A stretch of 59,617 nt of DNA from an uncultured bacterium. GTDB lineage: Bacteria; Verrucomicrobiota; Verrucomicrobiia; CAIQCK01. Positions 9,195 through 16,630 of this stretch are shown piece after piece (position 1 is the stretch's first letter; each line of letters begins with the position of its first letter). Under the pieces are notes generated by a model, which worked only from the letters and a program-made list of their open reading frames with translations, ran no database searches and was not told the origin of the DNA. The position numbers and the translations under genes were made by a program. The stretch covers positions 1-59,617 of the forward strand of contig CAIQCK010000086.1 of assembly GCA_903870275.1 (NCBI GenBank), read 5' to 3'.

Positions 9195-10214
9195 ATGCCT
9201 GAACTACGCCAAGACCTCGTAACGGAGCGCTGGGTGATCATCGCCACCGAGCGCGCGCGCCGGCCGACGGAGGCGGGCTGCGAACCTGTCAAAAGCGAAG
9301 ACTCCAATTGCCCGTTCTGCGCCGGACACGAAGCGCAGACGCCGCCGGAAATCTGGGTCGCCCGCTCCAGCGGCGGGCCAAATCAACCCGGCTGGAAAGT
9401 GCGTGTCGTGGCGAACCGGTTTCCCGCGTTGCGCGTGGAAGGCCAGATAGACCGTGAAGGCGATGGGATTTACGATCGCATGAACGGCATCGGCGCACAC
9501 GAGGTCATCATCGAGACGCCGGATCACAAGACGGAGTTGGAAGACCAGCCTGTCGAAGGCATCGCCACCGTGATGACGGCCTGCAAGGAGCGGATGCTCG
9601 ACCTGCTCCGGGACGAGCGGCTGCGCTATATCCTTATGTTCAAGAACGTCGGCCGCCAGGCGGGCGCCTCGCTCAGTCATCCGCACGGCCAGATCATCGC
9701 CACGCCGATCACGCCGTCGCGCGTGAAGCGAAAACTTGAAGGCGCGCGCGAATACTACCGGCGCAAGGAGCGGTGCGTGTTTCACGACATTCTCCGGCAG
9801 GAACAGCGCGACGGCCGTCGCACCGTTTATGAAAACGGCGGCTTCCTGTCCTTTTGTCCCTACGCCGCGCGGTTTCCGTTCGAGCTGTGCATTTTGCCCA
9901 AGCGGCAGGCCGCCGACTACCACGCCATCACCGGCGAAGAAATCAACCAGCTTGCCGACGCCCTGAAGATCACGCTCAAGAAACTGGCTCTCGCGTTGAA
10001 CCGGCCGCAGTATAATCTCATCCTTCACACCGCGCCCGCGCGCCGCGCCCGGCGCCGCGATTACTGGGACACGCTCGACCAGGATTTCCGCTGGCACATC
10101 GAAATCCTGCCGCGCCTGACCGAACCCGCCGGCTTCGAATGGGGCACGGGCTTCTACATCAACCCGACGCCGCCGGAAGAAAGCGCCCAGTATTTGCGCG
10201 AGCTGACGATTTGA
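9195..10214 (+). CDS. galT: Galactose-1-phosphate uridylyltransferase-type enzyme
   Basis: A HIT-superfamily nucleotidyltransferase that exchanges a hexose 1-phosphate on a nucleotide sugar. It has 339 residues. The active-site signature SHPHGQ is at 161-166 with the nucleophilic His164; a zinc-type CPFC is at 39-42, and FPFELCILPK matches the second half of GalT proteins. The start ATG 9195 fits the family N-terminus MPELRQDLVTERWVIIA. It follows glgA by 17 bp. In this context the hexose could belong to glycogen breakdown rather than galactose metabolism; ADP-dependent relatives exist and cannot be told apart by eye. Confidence 0.88.
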   Translation: MPELRQDLVTERWVIIATERARRPTEAGCEPVKSEDSNCPFCAGHEAQTPPEIWVARSSGGPNQPGWKVRVVANRFPALRVEGQIDREGDGIYDRMNGIGAHEVIIETPDHKTELEDQPVEGIATVMTACKERMLDLLRDERLRYILMFKNVGRQAGASLSHPHGQIIATPITPSRVKRKLEGAREYYRRKERCVFHDILRQEQRDGRRTVYENGGFLSFCPYAARFPFELCILPKRQAADYHAITGEEINQLADALKITLKKLALALNRPQYNLILHTAPARRARRRDYWDTLDQDFRWHIEILPRLTEPAGFEWGTGFYINPTPPEESAQYLRELTI

Positions 10215-10238
10215 AGTATAATCACGGTCAATTCGACC
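10194..10238 (+). promoter_or_regulatory. candidate sigma70 promoter and dyad ahead of the zinc operon
   Basis: A perfect -10 hexamer TATAAT at 10217-10222 stands 17 bases after TTGCGC at 10194-10199. It lies in the last codons of galT and just past its stop. Immediately downstream, at 10226-10238, is the dyad GGTC-N5-GACC, positioned to overlap the transcription start and so a possible operator for a zinc-type repressor. The binding protein is unknown. The predicted leader before ATG 10243 is very short. Confidence 0.5.
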
Positions 10239-10242
10239 GCGC

Positions 10243-10509
10243 ATGAGATTCTTTCGCGCTATTACCGGACTGTCGATGCTCCTGGCGTTGCTGGGGCTAA
10301 TTGCCCACCAGCACGACAGCGACGAGTCGCAGGATAATTGTCCGGCAGCGGCGTGGCACAGCGGCGCGGTGCATTGCGCCAGCCCGCAAGTGGCGCTGCC
10401 GAGCCAGCCGGAACACTTCGTTGAGCTTGTCACTCCTTCCATCCCTCCCGTAGTAGCGCAAGTGCCGGCATTGTTCCGGCCTCGCGGCCCTCCTTCATTG
10501 CTCTCCTGA
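10243..10509 (+). CDS. small secreted His-containing protein of the zinc operon
   Basis: An 88-residue protein. Residues 1-21 are a hydrophobic signal peptide or anchor, followed by HQHDSDESQDNC with His, Asp and Cys near the new N-terminus. A proline-rich tail follows. Small His-rich exported proteins of this type often precede metal transport genes; a metal-handling role is inferred from that position and the residues, not from a recognised domain. There is no convincing Shine-Dalgarno sequence. Confidence 0.55.
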   Translation: MRFFRAITGLSMLLALLGLIAHQHDSDESQDNCPAAAWHSGAVHCASPQVALPSQPEHFVELVTPSIPPVVAQVPALFRPRGPPSLLS

Positions 10510-10582
10510 ATCCATCACGCCGCGCGCCTGGTTTTTTGCCGGGGCGTTGCGGTTGTGACTTGCAGTAGTATTGTTTGATTCA

Positions 10583-10599
10583 CGCCGCTTCAGGCGGCG
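10583..10599 (+). promoter_or_regulatory. leader hairpin before the porin gene
   Basis: CGCCGC-TTCAG-GCGGCG forms a perfect 6-bp stem with a 5-base loop, 25 bp before the GTG start of the porin-like gene. No T-tract follows, so it is not an intrinsic terminator; it may stabilise the message or shape expression of downstream genes. Confidence 0.4.
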
Positions 10600-10624
10600 T
10601 ATGCGGAATGAGAAGGAGAAAACC

Positions 10625-12088
10625 GTGAGAATTTATCCCAGTGTAGTTTGTTTGATGATGGCCGTGGCGTCGTCGCTGGAGGCCACCGAGACCGCTTTCG
10701 ATCCGCAACTGGTCATGAAGCAGCTTCAGGAGTTGCGGGATAACCAGCAGCGGCTTCAACAAACCATCGCCGATCAGCAGAAAACGATCGACGCGTTGCA
10801 AAAGCTGATGACTGGAACCGTCGCCAAGTCTCAACCGCCGGCGGGGCAGGGGACTGCGCCGCCGGCGCTGACTGGCGCCGGGCCAAACGGAACCCCGGAG
10901 ACGGCCGCCGCCGCGGTCGCGGATACGGTGCGGCTCAAGGAATTGGAGAAGAAGGTGGATGAGTTGACCGAATCGTCAAAGAAAACATTCCCCAGCCAGT
11001 TCAACCCCGCCATCGGGTTGGTGGGCGAGACGATCTTCTCCTACGACTCGAATGGCAACAATACAACCGCCAATAACCGGCCGGGCGGATTCGACGTATA
11101 TCAGCGCTCGGTGGAGATGAACCTCTCCGCATCGGTGGATCCGTTTGCGCTCGGCTATGCCGTCATCAACGGCTCGGCGGACGCGCAAACCGGCACGGCG
11201 AACATGGACGTGGAAGAGGTGGCGCTCGTGACCACCTCGCTACCGTGGGGTCTGACCGCAACGGGCGGGCGATTCTTCGCGGAGTTCGGACGCGAAGCCT
11301 ACATCCACGATCACGAACTGCCGACGGTCAACCGGCCGTTGGTGCTGGATCGTTACATCGGCGGTGAGACGAGGACCGATGGCTACCAGATGAACTGGCT
11401 GCTGCCCACCGAGCATTACTGGAGCCTGACGGCCGGCGTCGGCGATGGAATGGGCGACAAGCTGGCGAACCCCGGCGTGTATCGCGAAGCCGGCGGGCTG
11501 ACATATTGGGCGCACGCGGCGACGTTCTTCACTTTGACGCCGGATCTGACGTTGGAAACCGGTCTCTCCGTCATGACCACACCAAGCGAGACGGATCGCG
11601 GCGGCTCGATCACCGACCCGAATGGCGTCAGCACGGCGACGGAAAAGGAGCGGCGCGTGGGCGGCGTGGATGTGACGCTGAGTTATCAGCCGTTGCAAAA
11701 CAACCAGTTCGCGGGCATCACGTGGCGGACGGAGGCGTTGCGCAGTTCGTCCCGATTCCAGTTCGATCCCAACGGCGTCCCGAATTCCGGCGACGAGACC
11801 ACGCGGTTTGAGGATTCGTTCGGCCTCTACTCGTTGCTGACGGCAAAGCTCTCCCGCGCGTGGAACGTTGGCTTCGAGTTCGACTACCTCCAGAACCCGG
11901 AGAACCACCGCTACGTGACGTTCTCCTACTCGCCGTTCATCACCTGGTATCCAAGCCATTTCCAACAACTGCGGCTGCAATACACGCACTCCGACCGCGC
12001 CGGCTCCTCACTGCACGGCGACGACGCGATTTATTTGCAATGGGTCTGGATCATTGGCTCACACTCGCACGGCTTCACTGAACGCTGA
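10625..12088 (+). CDS. coiled-coil outer-membrane porin-like protein, zinc-operon associated
   Basis: A 487-residue exported protein. A signal peptide (about 1-20) leads to a coiled coil (about 28-65, with QQLQELRDNQQRLQQTIADQQ-type repeats), a Pro/Ala/Gly linker and a short second helix, then a long alternating hydrophobic/aromatic region from about 130 to the end that reads as a beta barrel. The C-terminal strand ends in an aromatic-rich stretch. GTG 10625 is chosen because AAGGAG lies 6 bases upstream and the signal peptide starts there. It is 21 bp before the metal-binding protein gene; similar outer-membrane proteins accompany zinc uptake genes in other Gram-negatives, so metal passage across the outer membrane is the inference. 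Confidence 0.7.
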   Translation: MRIYPSVVCLMMAVASSLEATETAFDPQLVMKQLQELRDNQQRLQQTIADQQKTIDALQKLMTGTVAKSQPPAGQGTAPPALTGAGPNGTPETAAAAVADTVRLKELEKKVDELTESSKKTFPSQFNPAIGLVGETIFSYDSNGNNTTANNRPGGFDVYQRSVEMNLSASVDPFALGYAVINGSADAQTGTANMDVEEVALVTTSLPWGLTATGGRFFAEFGREAYIHDHELPTVNRPLVLDRYIGGETRTDGYQMNWLLPTEHYWSLTAGVGDGMGDKLANPGVYREAGGLTYWAHAATFFTLTPDLTLETGLSVMTTPSETDRGGSITDPNGVSTATEKERRVGGVDVTLSYQPLQNNQFAGITWRTEALRSSSRFQFDPNGVPNSGDETTRFEDSFGLYSLLTAKLSRAWNVGFEFDYLQNPENHRYVTFSYSPFITWYPSHFQQLRLQYTHSDRAGSSLHGDDAIYLQWVWIIGSHSHGFTER

Positions 12089-12109
12089 TCGGGAGGGACA
12101 AATATATAC

Positions 12110-13048
12110 ATGAAAAACCGAATGCTCATTTCGATGCCGTTCATCGCGGCGCTGCTGGCGCTGGCGTTGCCGGCGCAGGCGGCGGACAAAATCCGCGTCG
12201 TCACCACGCTCACCGATCTTGCCGAATGGACCCGCGCTGTTGGCGGCGATTTCGTCGAGGTTCGCAGCCTCTGCACGGGCGTCGAGGATACGCACGGTGT
12301 GCCGATGCGGCCCAGCTTTCTGCCGTTGCTGCACCGCGCAGACATGGTGGTGCTCATTGGCCTAGAGTGCGAACACGCCTTCTTGCCGGCGCTGCTCGAC
12401 GTGTCGAAGAACGCGAAGATCATGAAGGGCGCGGCGGGCTACGTGGATTGCTCGGTCAACATCCCGCCGGCGGAGGCGCCGCGCACGCTGGATCGCGCCG
12501 AGGGCGACGTGCATCCGGCGGGCAACCCGCACTACAACCTCGACCCGGTGCTGGCCAAGACTGCCATCCGCAACCTCTGCGCCGCGCTGGTGGACTACGC
12601 GCCCGCGCATAAGGCGGAGTTTGAAAAGAACCGTGACACCTACCTGGCGAAGCTCGATACAAAAATCGCCGAATGGCAGCAACTGGCCCGGCCATTGAAG
12701 GGCGTGAAGTTCATCTCCTACCACAACCATTGGCCGTATTTTTCGTCGCGCTACGGTTTGCAATACGTCGGTACCATCGAGGTCAAGGCCGGCATTGACG
12801 CCACGCCGCGCCACATCACCGAATTGATTGAGATGATGAAGAAAGAGAACGTGAAGGTCGTGGTGCGCGAACCGCAGTTCCCCGAAAAGCTCCCAAAGGA
12901 AGTCGCCGCGAGGACCGGCGCGGAACTGATCAAGCTGCCGATCATGGTGGGCGGCGTGCCGGAGGCCGCGGACTACGTCGCGATGATGGATTACATCATT
13001 CTCACCTGCGTGAACGCCGCGGAGAAAGCGCATGTGGCCGCCCAATAG
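12110..13048 (+). CDS. metal ABC transporter substrate-binding protein (ZnuA-like)
   Basis: Periplasmic cluster A-I binding protein for Zn2+ or Mn2+, 312 residues. The signal peptide is cleaved after about AQA24. Expected metal ligands are visible: His62, His141 in NPHYNLDP, His205/His207 in SYHNHW, and Glu254 in REPQ. There is no long His/Asp-rich loop, so zinc versus manganese cannot be decided from this gene alone. GGAGGG lies upstream of ATG 12110. It is followed by the ATPase and permease, forming a complete uptake system. Confidence 0.9.
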   Translation: MKNRMLISMPFIAALLALALPAQAADKIRVVTTLTDLAEWTRAVGGDFVEVRSLCTGVEDTHGVPMRPSFLPLLHRADMVVLIGLECEHAFLPALLDVSKNAKIMKGAAGYVDCSVNIPPAEAPRTLDRAEGDVHPAGNPHYNLDPVLAKTAIRNLCAALVDYAPAHKAEFEKNRDTYLAKLDTKIAEWQQLARPLKGVKFISYHNHWPYFSSRYGLQYVGTIEVKAGIDATPRHITELIEMMKKENVKVVVREPQFPEKLPKEVAARTGAELIKLPIMVGGVPEAADYVAMMDYIILTCVNAAEKAHVAAQ

Positions 13049-13123
13049 TTGTTGCGAGGGCCGTTCGCTTGAACGACCGTTCTCGCGGCCCGATCCAAAC
13101 GAACGGACCTTTTCACCCAACCC

Positions 13124-13840
13124 ATGAACGACATGATCATCAGCTTGGAGAACCTGACCATCGGCTACGACGCCAACGCCGTGCTCACGGGCCTCTCGCT
13201 GCAAATCCGCCGCGGCAGTTTCACCGCGCTGCTCGGCGCCAACGGCTCCGGCAAGTCCACGCTGCTCAAGACGCTTCTAGGTTTGATCCCGCCGTTGCAA
13301 GGGCGCATCACGATGGAGCCGGTCAACGGCCGGCCGTTGAACTTCGGCTTCGTCCCGCAGCAGGGGGATTTCGATCCGGTCTATCTGCTCTCCGGCTTCG
13401 AGGTCGCGCTGATGGGCGTTTACGGTCGCATCGGCGCGGGGCGTTTCGTGCCGTCGGCGGAAAAAGAATTTGTCCGCGAATGCCTGCACGCCACCGGCGC
13501 GGAGGCGTTCGCGAAGCGGCGGTTCTCGGAACTCTCCGGCGGCCAAAAGCAGCGGGTACTGATTGCCCGCGCGCTGGCGACGCGGCCGGACGCGCTGCTG
13601 CTGGATGAGCCGACCGCCGGGGTGGACACTGCGGCGACGCAGGCGGTCATGAACATGATTAGCCGCATCCATCACGAGCATCGCTTCACGGTCATCCTGG
13701 TCACGCATGACCTGCACCTCGTCCGCGAATATGCCGAGCTGGTGATCTGGCTGCACCAGGGCGAGGCGCGCATCGGCACGGTCGTCGAGTTGCTCAACCC
13801 CCAGCATCTGGCCGAAATCATGGAAATGGAGTTCCGATAA
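13124..13840 (+). CDS. metal ABC transporter ATP-binding protein (ZnuC-like)
   Basis: Cytoplasmic ATPase of the metal importer, 238 residues. Walker A GANGSGKST is at 38-46, then the Q-loop FVPQQG, the signature LSGGQ, Walker B LLLDEP and the switch His in VTHDLH. The start ATG 13124 is followed by a typical MIISLENLTIGY first strand. The stop is 2 bp before the permease start. The small shared gaps indicate a single operon with the binding protein. Confidence 0.94.
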   Translation: MNDMIISLENLTIGYDANAVLTGLSLQIRRGSFTALLGANGSGKSTLLKTLLGLIPPLQGRITMEPVNGRPLNFGFVPQQGDFDPVYLLSGFEVALMGVYGRIGAGRFVPSAEKEFVRECLHATGAEAFAKRRFSELSGGQKQRVLIARALATRPDALLLDEPTAGVDTAATQAVMNMISRIHHEHRFTVILVTHDLHLVREYAELVIWLHQGEARIGTVVELLNPQHLAEIMEMEFR

Positions 13841-13842
13841 AA

Positions 13843-14769
13843 ATGGAAACGCTGCGCACCATCTTCGATCCCGACTTCCTGCTGCGTTACGCCGTCTATA
13901 CCAACTTGCTCGTCGGCCTCGGTTGTCCGCTGGTGGGCGTGTTTCTCGTGCTGCGCCGGCTGATCTTCATGGGCGTGGCGCTGCCTCAAATTTCCTCCAC
14001 CGGCGTGGCCGTGGCGCTGTCCCTGCCGCTGTGGCTCGGATGGGGACATGGGGCGCATCAGGGCGAGCGCGAGCATGCGTTCGCGATCATCGGCTCGGTG
14101 GTCGCCTCGGTGCTGGCGATTCTGGTGCTGGCCTTCCTCGAACGCCGCCACCGCGGATTGTCGGAAGGGCGGCTCGGCACCGCCTACGCCGTCGCCACCG
14201 CCATCAGCATCCTGCTGCTCTCCAAAAACGCCATCGCCGAGCTGGGCTGGCTGGACCTGCTCAAAGGCGAAATCATCGCCATCTCCGGCGTGGACCTCAC
14301 GGCCACGCTGGCGACGTTCTGTTTGGTGCTCGCCACACTCTGGATCTTCCACAAAGAGATGCTGCTGGTCTCCTTCGACCGCACGATGGCGGTGACACTC
14401 CGCAAAAACGTCGTCGTCTGGGACCTGGTGTTGTATTTGCTGATCGGACTGACCGTCTCCTCGGCGGTGCTGTCGGTCGGGCCGCTGGTGGCGTTTGGCT
14501 TCCTAGTCATCCCGGTGCTGACGGCGCGGGTGCTGGCGGCCAACATGCGGCAGTTCTTCGTCTTCTCCTCGCTCATCGGCGGCGCGACGGCGCTGGTGGG
14601 TTTCTGCATCGCCTACCGCTTTGATTTCCCCGTCGGGCCGACGGACGTGGCGCTCTCGGGTGTCGTCTATGCCGCCGTCTTCACCACCAAGCGGGTATTC
14701 GTCCTTTTCGCTTCTCGAAACCACGCGGGCCGGGAGCCCGTTGCCGCCAACGGGCTTTCGCATCATTAG
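13843..14769 (+). CDS. metal ABC transporter permease (ZnuB-like)
   Basis: An inner-membrane permease of 308 residues with about nine hydrophobic segments. GCPLVGVFLVLRRLIFMGVALPQISSTGVAVAL near the N-terminus is the ABC-3 family pattern, and the SVGPLVAFGFLVIPVLTARVLA segment near residue 210 is the conserved coupling region. It ends the uptake operon. The large EH-rich loop at about 68-76 (GHGAHQGEREH) is unusual and may meet metal. No gene overlaps it on the same strand. Confidence 0.92.
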   Translation: METLRTIFDPDFLLRYAVYTNLLVGLGCPLVGVFLVLRRLIFMGVALPQISSTGVAVALSLPLWLGWGHGAHQGEREHAFAIIGSVVASVLAILVLAFLERRHRGLSEGRLGTAYAVATAISILLLSKNAIAELGWLDLLKGEIIAISGVDLTATLATFCLVLATLWIFHKEMLLVSFDRTMAVTLRKNVVVWDLVLYLLIGLTVSSAVLSVGPLVAFGFLVIPVLTARVLAANMRQFFVFSSLIGGATALVGFCIAYRFDFPVGPTDVALSGVVYAAVFTTKRVFVLFASRNHAGREPVAANGLSHH

Positions 14770-14870
14770 ACCAACATGCTCCGGACATCTTTCAGGGCCT
14801 CGTTGCGCCAACCTGGAGGAAAAGGCGCCGGTCCATGCCGCGCGACGCTGACAAGAATGTAAGGAGTCCC

Positions 14871-14887
14871 CTAGGTGAGTTTCCTAG
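14871..14887 (+). promoter_or_regulatory. 17-bp dyad operator, copy 1
   Basis: CTAGGTGAGTTTCCTAG, a perfect 5-bp inverted repeat with a 7-bp spacer, ends 65 bp before the start of Cys-rich copy B. A possible -10 element CCTAAT at 14906-14911 would place the dyad centre near -39, where an activator would bind. The bases downstream also match the region after copy 2. The rest of the 14770-14952 gap holds no gene. Confidence 0.6.
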
Positions 14888-14952
14888 TTCACGGCTGGAA
14901 TCTGTCCTAATGACGGCGCGTGCGCGCTGGATGAGAATGGTGGGGCGCGAAT

Positions 14953-15252
14953 ATGAGTATGAGGAGATTGTTTACATTGGGACAAATACTGTCGGTGCTG
15001 GACAGGAAGAGTCGCCGCGACAAAGCCCGGTCCGCGTGGATACCTGAGTTGCCCGACCCGGCCGTGTGCGCTGCCAGGCGGATTAATGGCGGCCGTTTGG
15101 TTCTTTGCCGGGCAAATCCGGACCGCCGATGTGAATTCCTGTTGGTCTGCCGCGACTTGTTGTTTTGTGGTCACCCAAGGCGCCGGGAGATCGCCGACCG
15201 CACCCGCGACATGGAGCGCGCCGAGATATTGAACCCGCCCGTTCAAAACTAA
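14953..15252 (+). CDS. small Cys-rich CxHP-family protein (copy B)
   Basis: A 99-residue protein. From the PDPAVC motif onward it has C-x12-C-x7-C-x11-C-x-H-P, then RRREIADRTRDMER. A fifth Cys occurs inside the x11 segment. The first 40 residues are basic and not conserved in the other copies. A single metal site of four Cys, or three Cys and one His, is inferred from the rigid spacing. The dyad operator lies 65 bp upstream, and hemerythrin 1 starts 116 bp downstream in the same direction. No known family recognised. Confidence 0.65.
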   Translation: MSMRRLFTLGQILSVLDRKSRRDKARSAWIPELPDPAVCAARRINGGRLVLCRANPDRRCEFLLVCRDLLFCGHPRRREIADRTRDMERAEILNPPVQN

Positions 15253-15368
15253 AGTCGTTTATTCCGTCAAGCCGGAGGCAGAGCCCGCCTGCGCTTAACG
15301 CGTTATCACACAACGCGCCGGCGGCAAATGGATAGGAAAAAAGTGACGGGAGTGAAAGGAGCAACCTC

Positions 15369-15764
15369 ATGATGAGTGCCCCAGTCGAAACCTGGGGCGG
15401 TCCTATGAAAGCCACCGGCGTGCTGGTCGGTCATCAGTCCTTTCTTCGCTCCCTGTTCGATGGAATCGAGCGGGAACTGCGCGACGTAAAAACCTCGGCG
15501 GAGGTCGCCGCGTTTGCCCAACTGGCCGAACGCATGATGAGCGATTACGGCGCGATTGAAAAAGTCCAAGACGCGCAGGGTTACTCTAATCACCAGGATT
15601 GTGTCAGTTTTCTGATCCAGGCGCAGCAAGCGCGGCCTGTCATGGAAGCCAAGAGTCTGCTCTTACTGGCGATACACATGCTGCGCGACCACGTCGTCGA
15701 GGAGGAGCAGGGGATCATGATGCCGGCTGCGGAAACGTTCCAGGCCAGGTCGCTCCAGAGCTAG
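15369..15764 (+). CDS. hemerythrin-like HHE protein 1, degenerate site
   Basis: A 131-residue four-helix protein related to hemerythrins, which bind O2 or NO, or sense them, at a di-iron site. It aligns with the protein at 23544-23999: GHQSFLRSLF with His22, SNHQD with His75, and LRDHVVEEEQ with His108 and Glu111/112. The position of the second-helix His in the other protein (His48) is Tyr60 here, and the helix 2-3 loop is about 10 residues shorter. The di-iron site may be incomplete. AAAGGAG precedes ATG 15369. It lies between Cys-rich copies B and C. Confidence 0.72.
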   Translation: MMSAPVETWGGPMKATGVLVGHQSFLRSLFDGIERELRDVKTSAEVAAFAQLAERMMSDYGAIEKVQDAQGYSNHQDCVSFLIQAQQARPVMEAKSLLLLAIHMLRDHVVEEEQGIMMPAAETFQARSLQS

Positions 15765-15777
15765 GCTATTTTCCTAG
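15761..15777 (+). promoter_or_regulatory. 17-bp dyad operator, copy 2
   Basis: CTAGGCTATTTTCCTAG has the same perfect 5-bp arms and 7-bp spacer as copy 1. It overlaps the stop codon of hemerythrin 1 and ends 71 bp before Cys-rich copy C. Downstream, AATCTG and CTTAGTGACG match the equivalent sites after copy 1 (AATCTG, CCTAATGACG) at almost the same spacing, so the promoter as a whole seems conserved. Confidence 0.6.
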
Positions 15778-15848
15778 GTCGTTTTACGAATCTGCCTTAG
15801 TGACGAAATGCCTGCGGCGAGAGACTTTTTTGAAAGTGGAATGACACT

Positions 15849-16124
15849 GTGAAAACAAACCAAATGCAATGGTGTGAAGAGCGGATGCCATGCGCGGATG
15901 AGGCGGTGCCGTTTATAACGCATTCGCTGCCCGATCCGGTGATTTGCGCCGGCAAGCAAATCATGGATAGCCGCATGGTTCTCTGCCAGGCGGACTCAGA
16001 GTGCCCATGCAAGCTCTCGTTGTTTTCGTCCGAGCTGCTCTTGTGCGCTCATCCGCGCCGGCTGGAGATTGCGGCGCGCACGCGCAGCCTGGAGCGAGAG
16101 AAGCGGGCCAGTCAACGTTGCTAG
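15849..16124 (+). CDS. small Cys-rich CxHP-family protein (copy C)
   Basis: A 91-residue protein with the family array C-x12-C-x7-C-x11-C-x-H-P after LPDPVIC, followed by RRLEIAARTRSLERE, which is close to copies B and D. It has further Cys residues near the N-terminus, inside the x7 segment and at the very end. It starts at GTG 15849 with a weak purine-rich site upstream; ATG 15864 is an alternative. It has its own dyad operator. Between it and copy D, at 16152-16177, is an 8-bp hairpin (CCGCGTCC/GGACGCGG) without a T-tract. Confidence 0.65.
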   Translation: MKTNQMQWCEERMPCADEAVPFITHSLPDPVICAGKQIMDSRMVLCQADSECPCKLSLFSSELLLCAHPRRLEIAARTRSLEREKRASQRC

Positions 16125-16191
16125 GAACGGGAGCCGCCGGTTGTTGCCGGGCCGCGTCCGCGGTGCAAAGGACGCGGGGTCGAGGAGCAGT

Positions 16192-16208
16192 CCTGGTATT
16201 TTGCCTGT
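16192..16208 (+). promoter_or_regulatory. decayed 17-bp dyad, copy upstream of Cys-rich copy D
   Basis: CCTGGTATTTTGCCTGT keeps the GG-N7-CCT core and the T-rich spacer of the dyad but has lost both outer arms. It stands 76 bp before copy D, the equivalent position. The next 45 bases align with those after copy 2 (both begin GTCGTT and share TGCC, GTG, CGAA and GCGGCG at the same spacing), so C and D were duplicated with their promoters. Confidence 0.4.
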
Positions 16209-16284
16209 GTCGTTGTCAGGTGGTGCCCTGGTGCCGAAGCGCGCGCGGCGGAAGATGGTGCATTTCTAAATTTGGAGCGCAGCC

Positions 16285-16551
16285 ATGAATGGAGAATTTA
16301 CACAAGTGAGCGAGTTGACGACGACGGCGAAAACATTGACCACGACTACACCCGTGCCGGCCGTGGCGCGATGGCTGCCCGACGAGAGCCGGTGCACCGC
16401 GCGGCAAGTCGCGGACAGCGACTTGATCATATGCCAGTCGGAAGCCAACCACTACTGCGAATTTGCGTTGGAATTCGGCCTCAAGCGCTTTTGCCGTCAT
16501 CCCCGGCGGCTGGAAATCGCCGCACGCGCCCCGGTCGTTCATTGCGCGTAA
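16285..16551 (+). CDS. small Cys-rich CxHP-family protein (copy D)
   Basis: An 88-residue protein with a Thr-rich N-terminus (about 10-22), then LPDESRC and the array C-x12-C-x7-C-x11-C-x-H-P, then RRLEIAARAP. It is closest to copy C. GGAG lies about 9 bases before ATG 16285. It is 79 bp upstream of bacterioferritin in the same direction, so co-transcription is possible. Function unknown; metal binding is inferred from the fixed Cys spacing. Confidence 0.65.
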   Translation: MNGEFTQVSELTTTAKTLTTTTPVPAVARWLPDESRCTARQVADSDLIICQSEANHYCEFALEFGLKRFCRHPRRLEIAARAPVVHCA

Positions 16552-16630
16552 ATCCCGTGGCACTTGCTTTCGCCGGACGACGCGCCTAGACTGGGTGCGT
16601 CGAAACGATCAACCAACGAAGGAGATTTTC

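Noticed and set aside
16152..16177. Intrinsic terminator between Cys-rich C and D
   Set aside because: An 8-bp hairpin with a 10-base loop exists but no T-tract follows, so I mention it only within the copy C entry.
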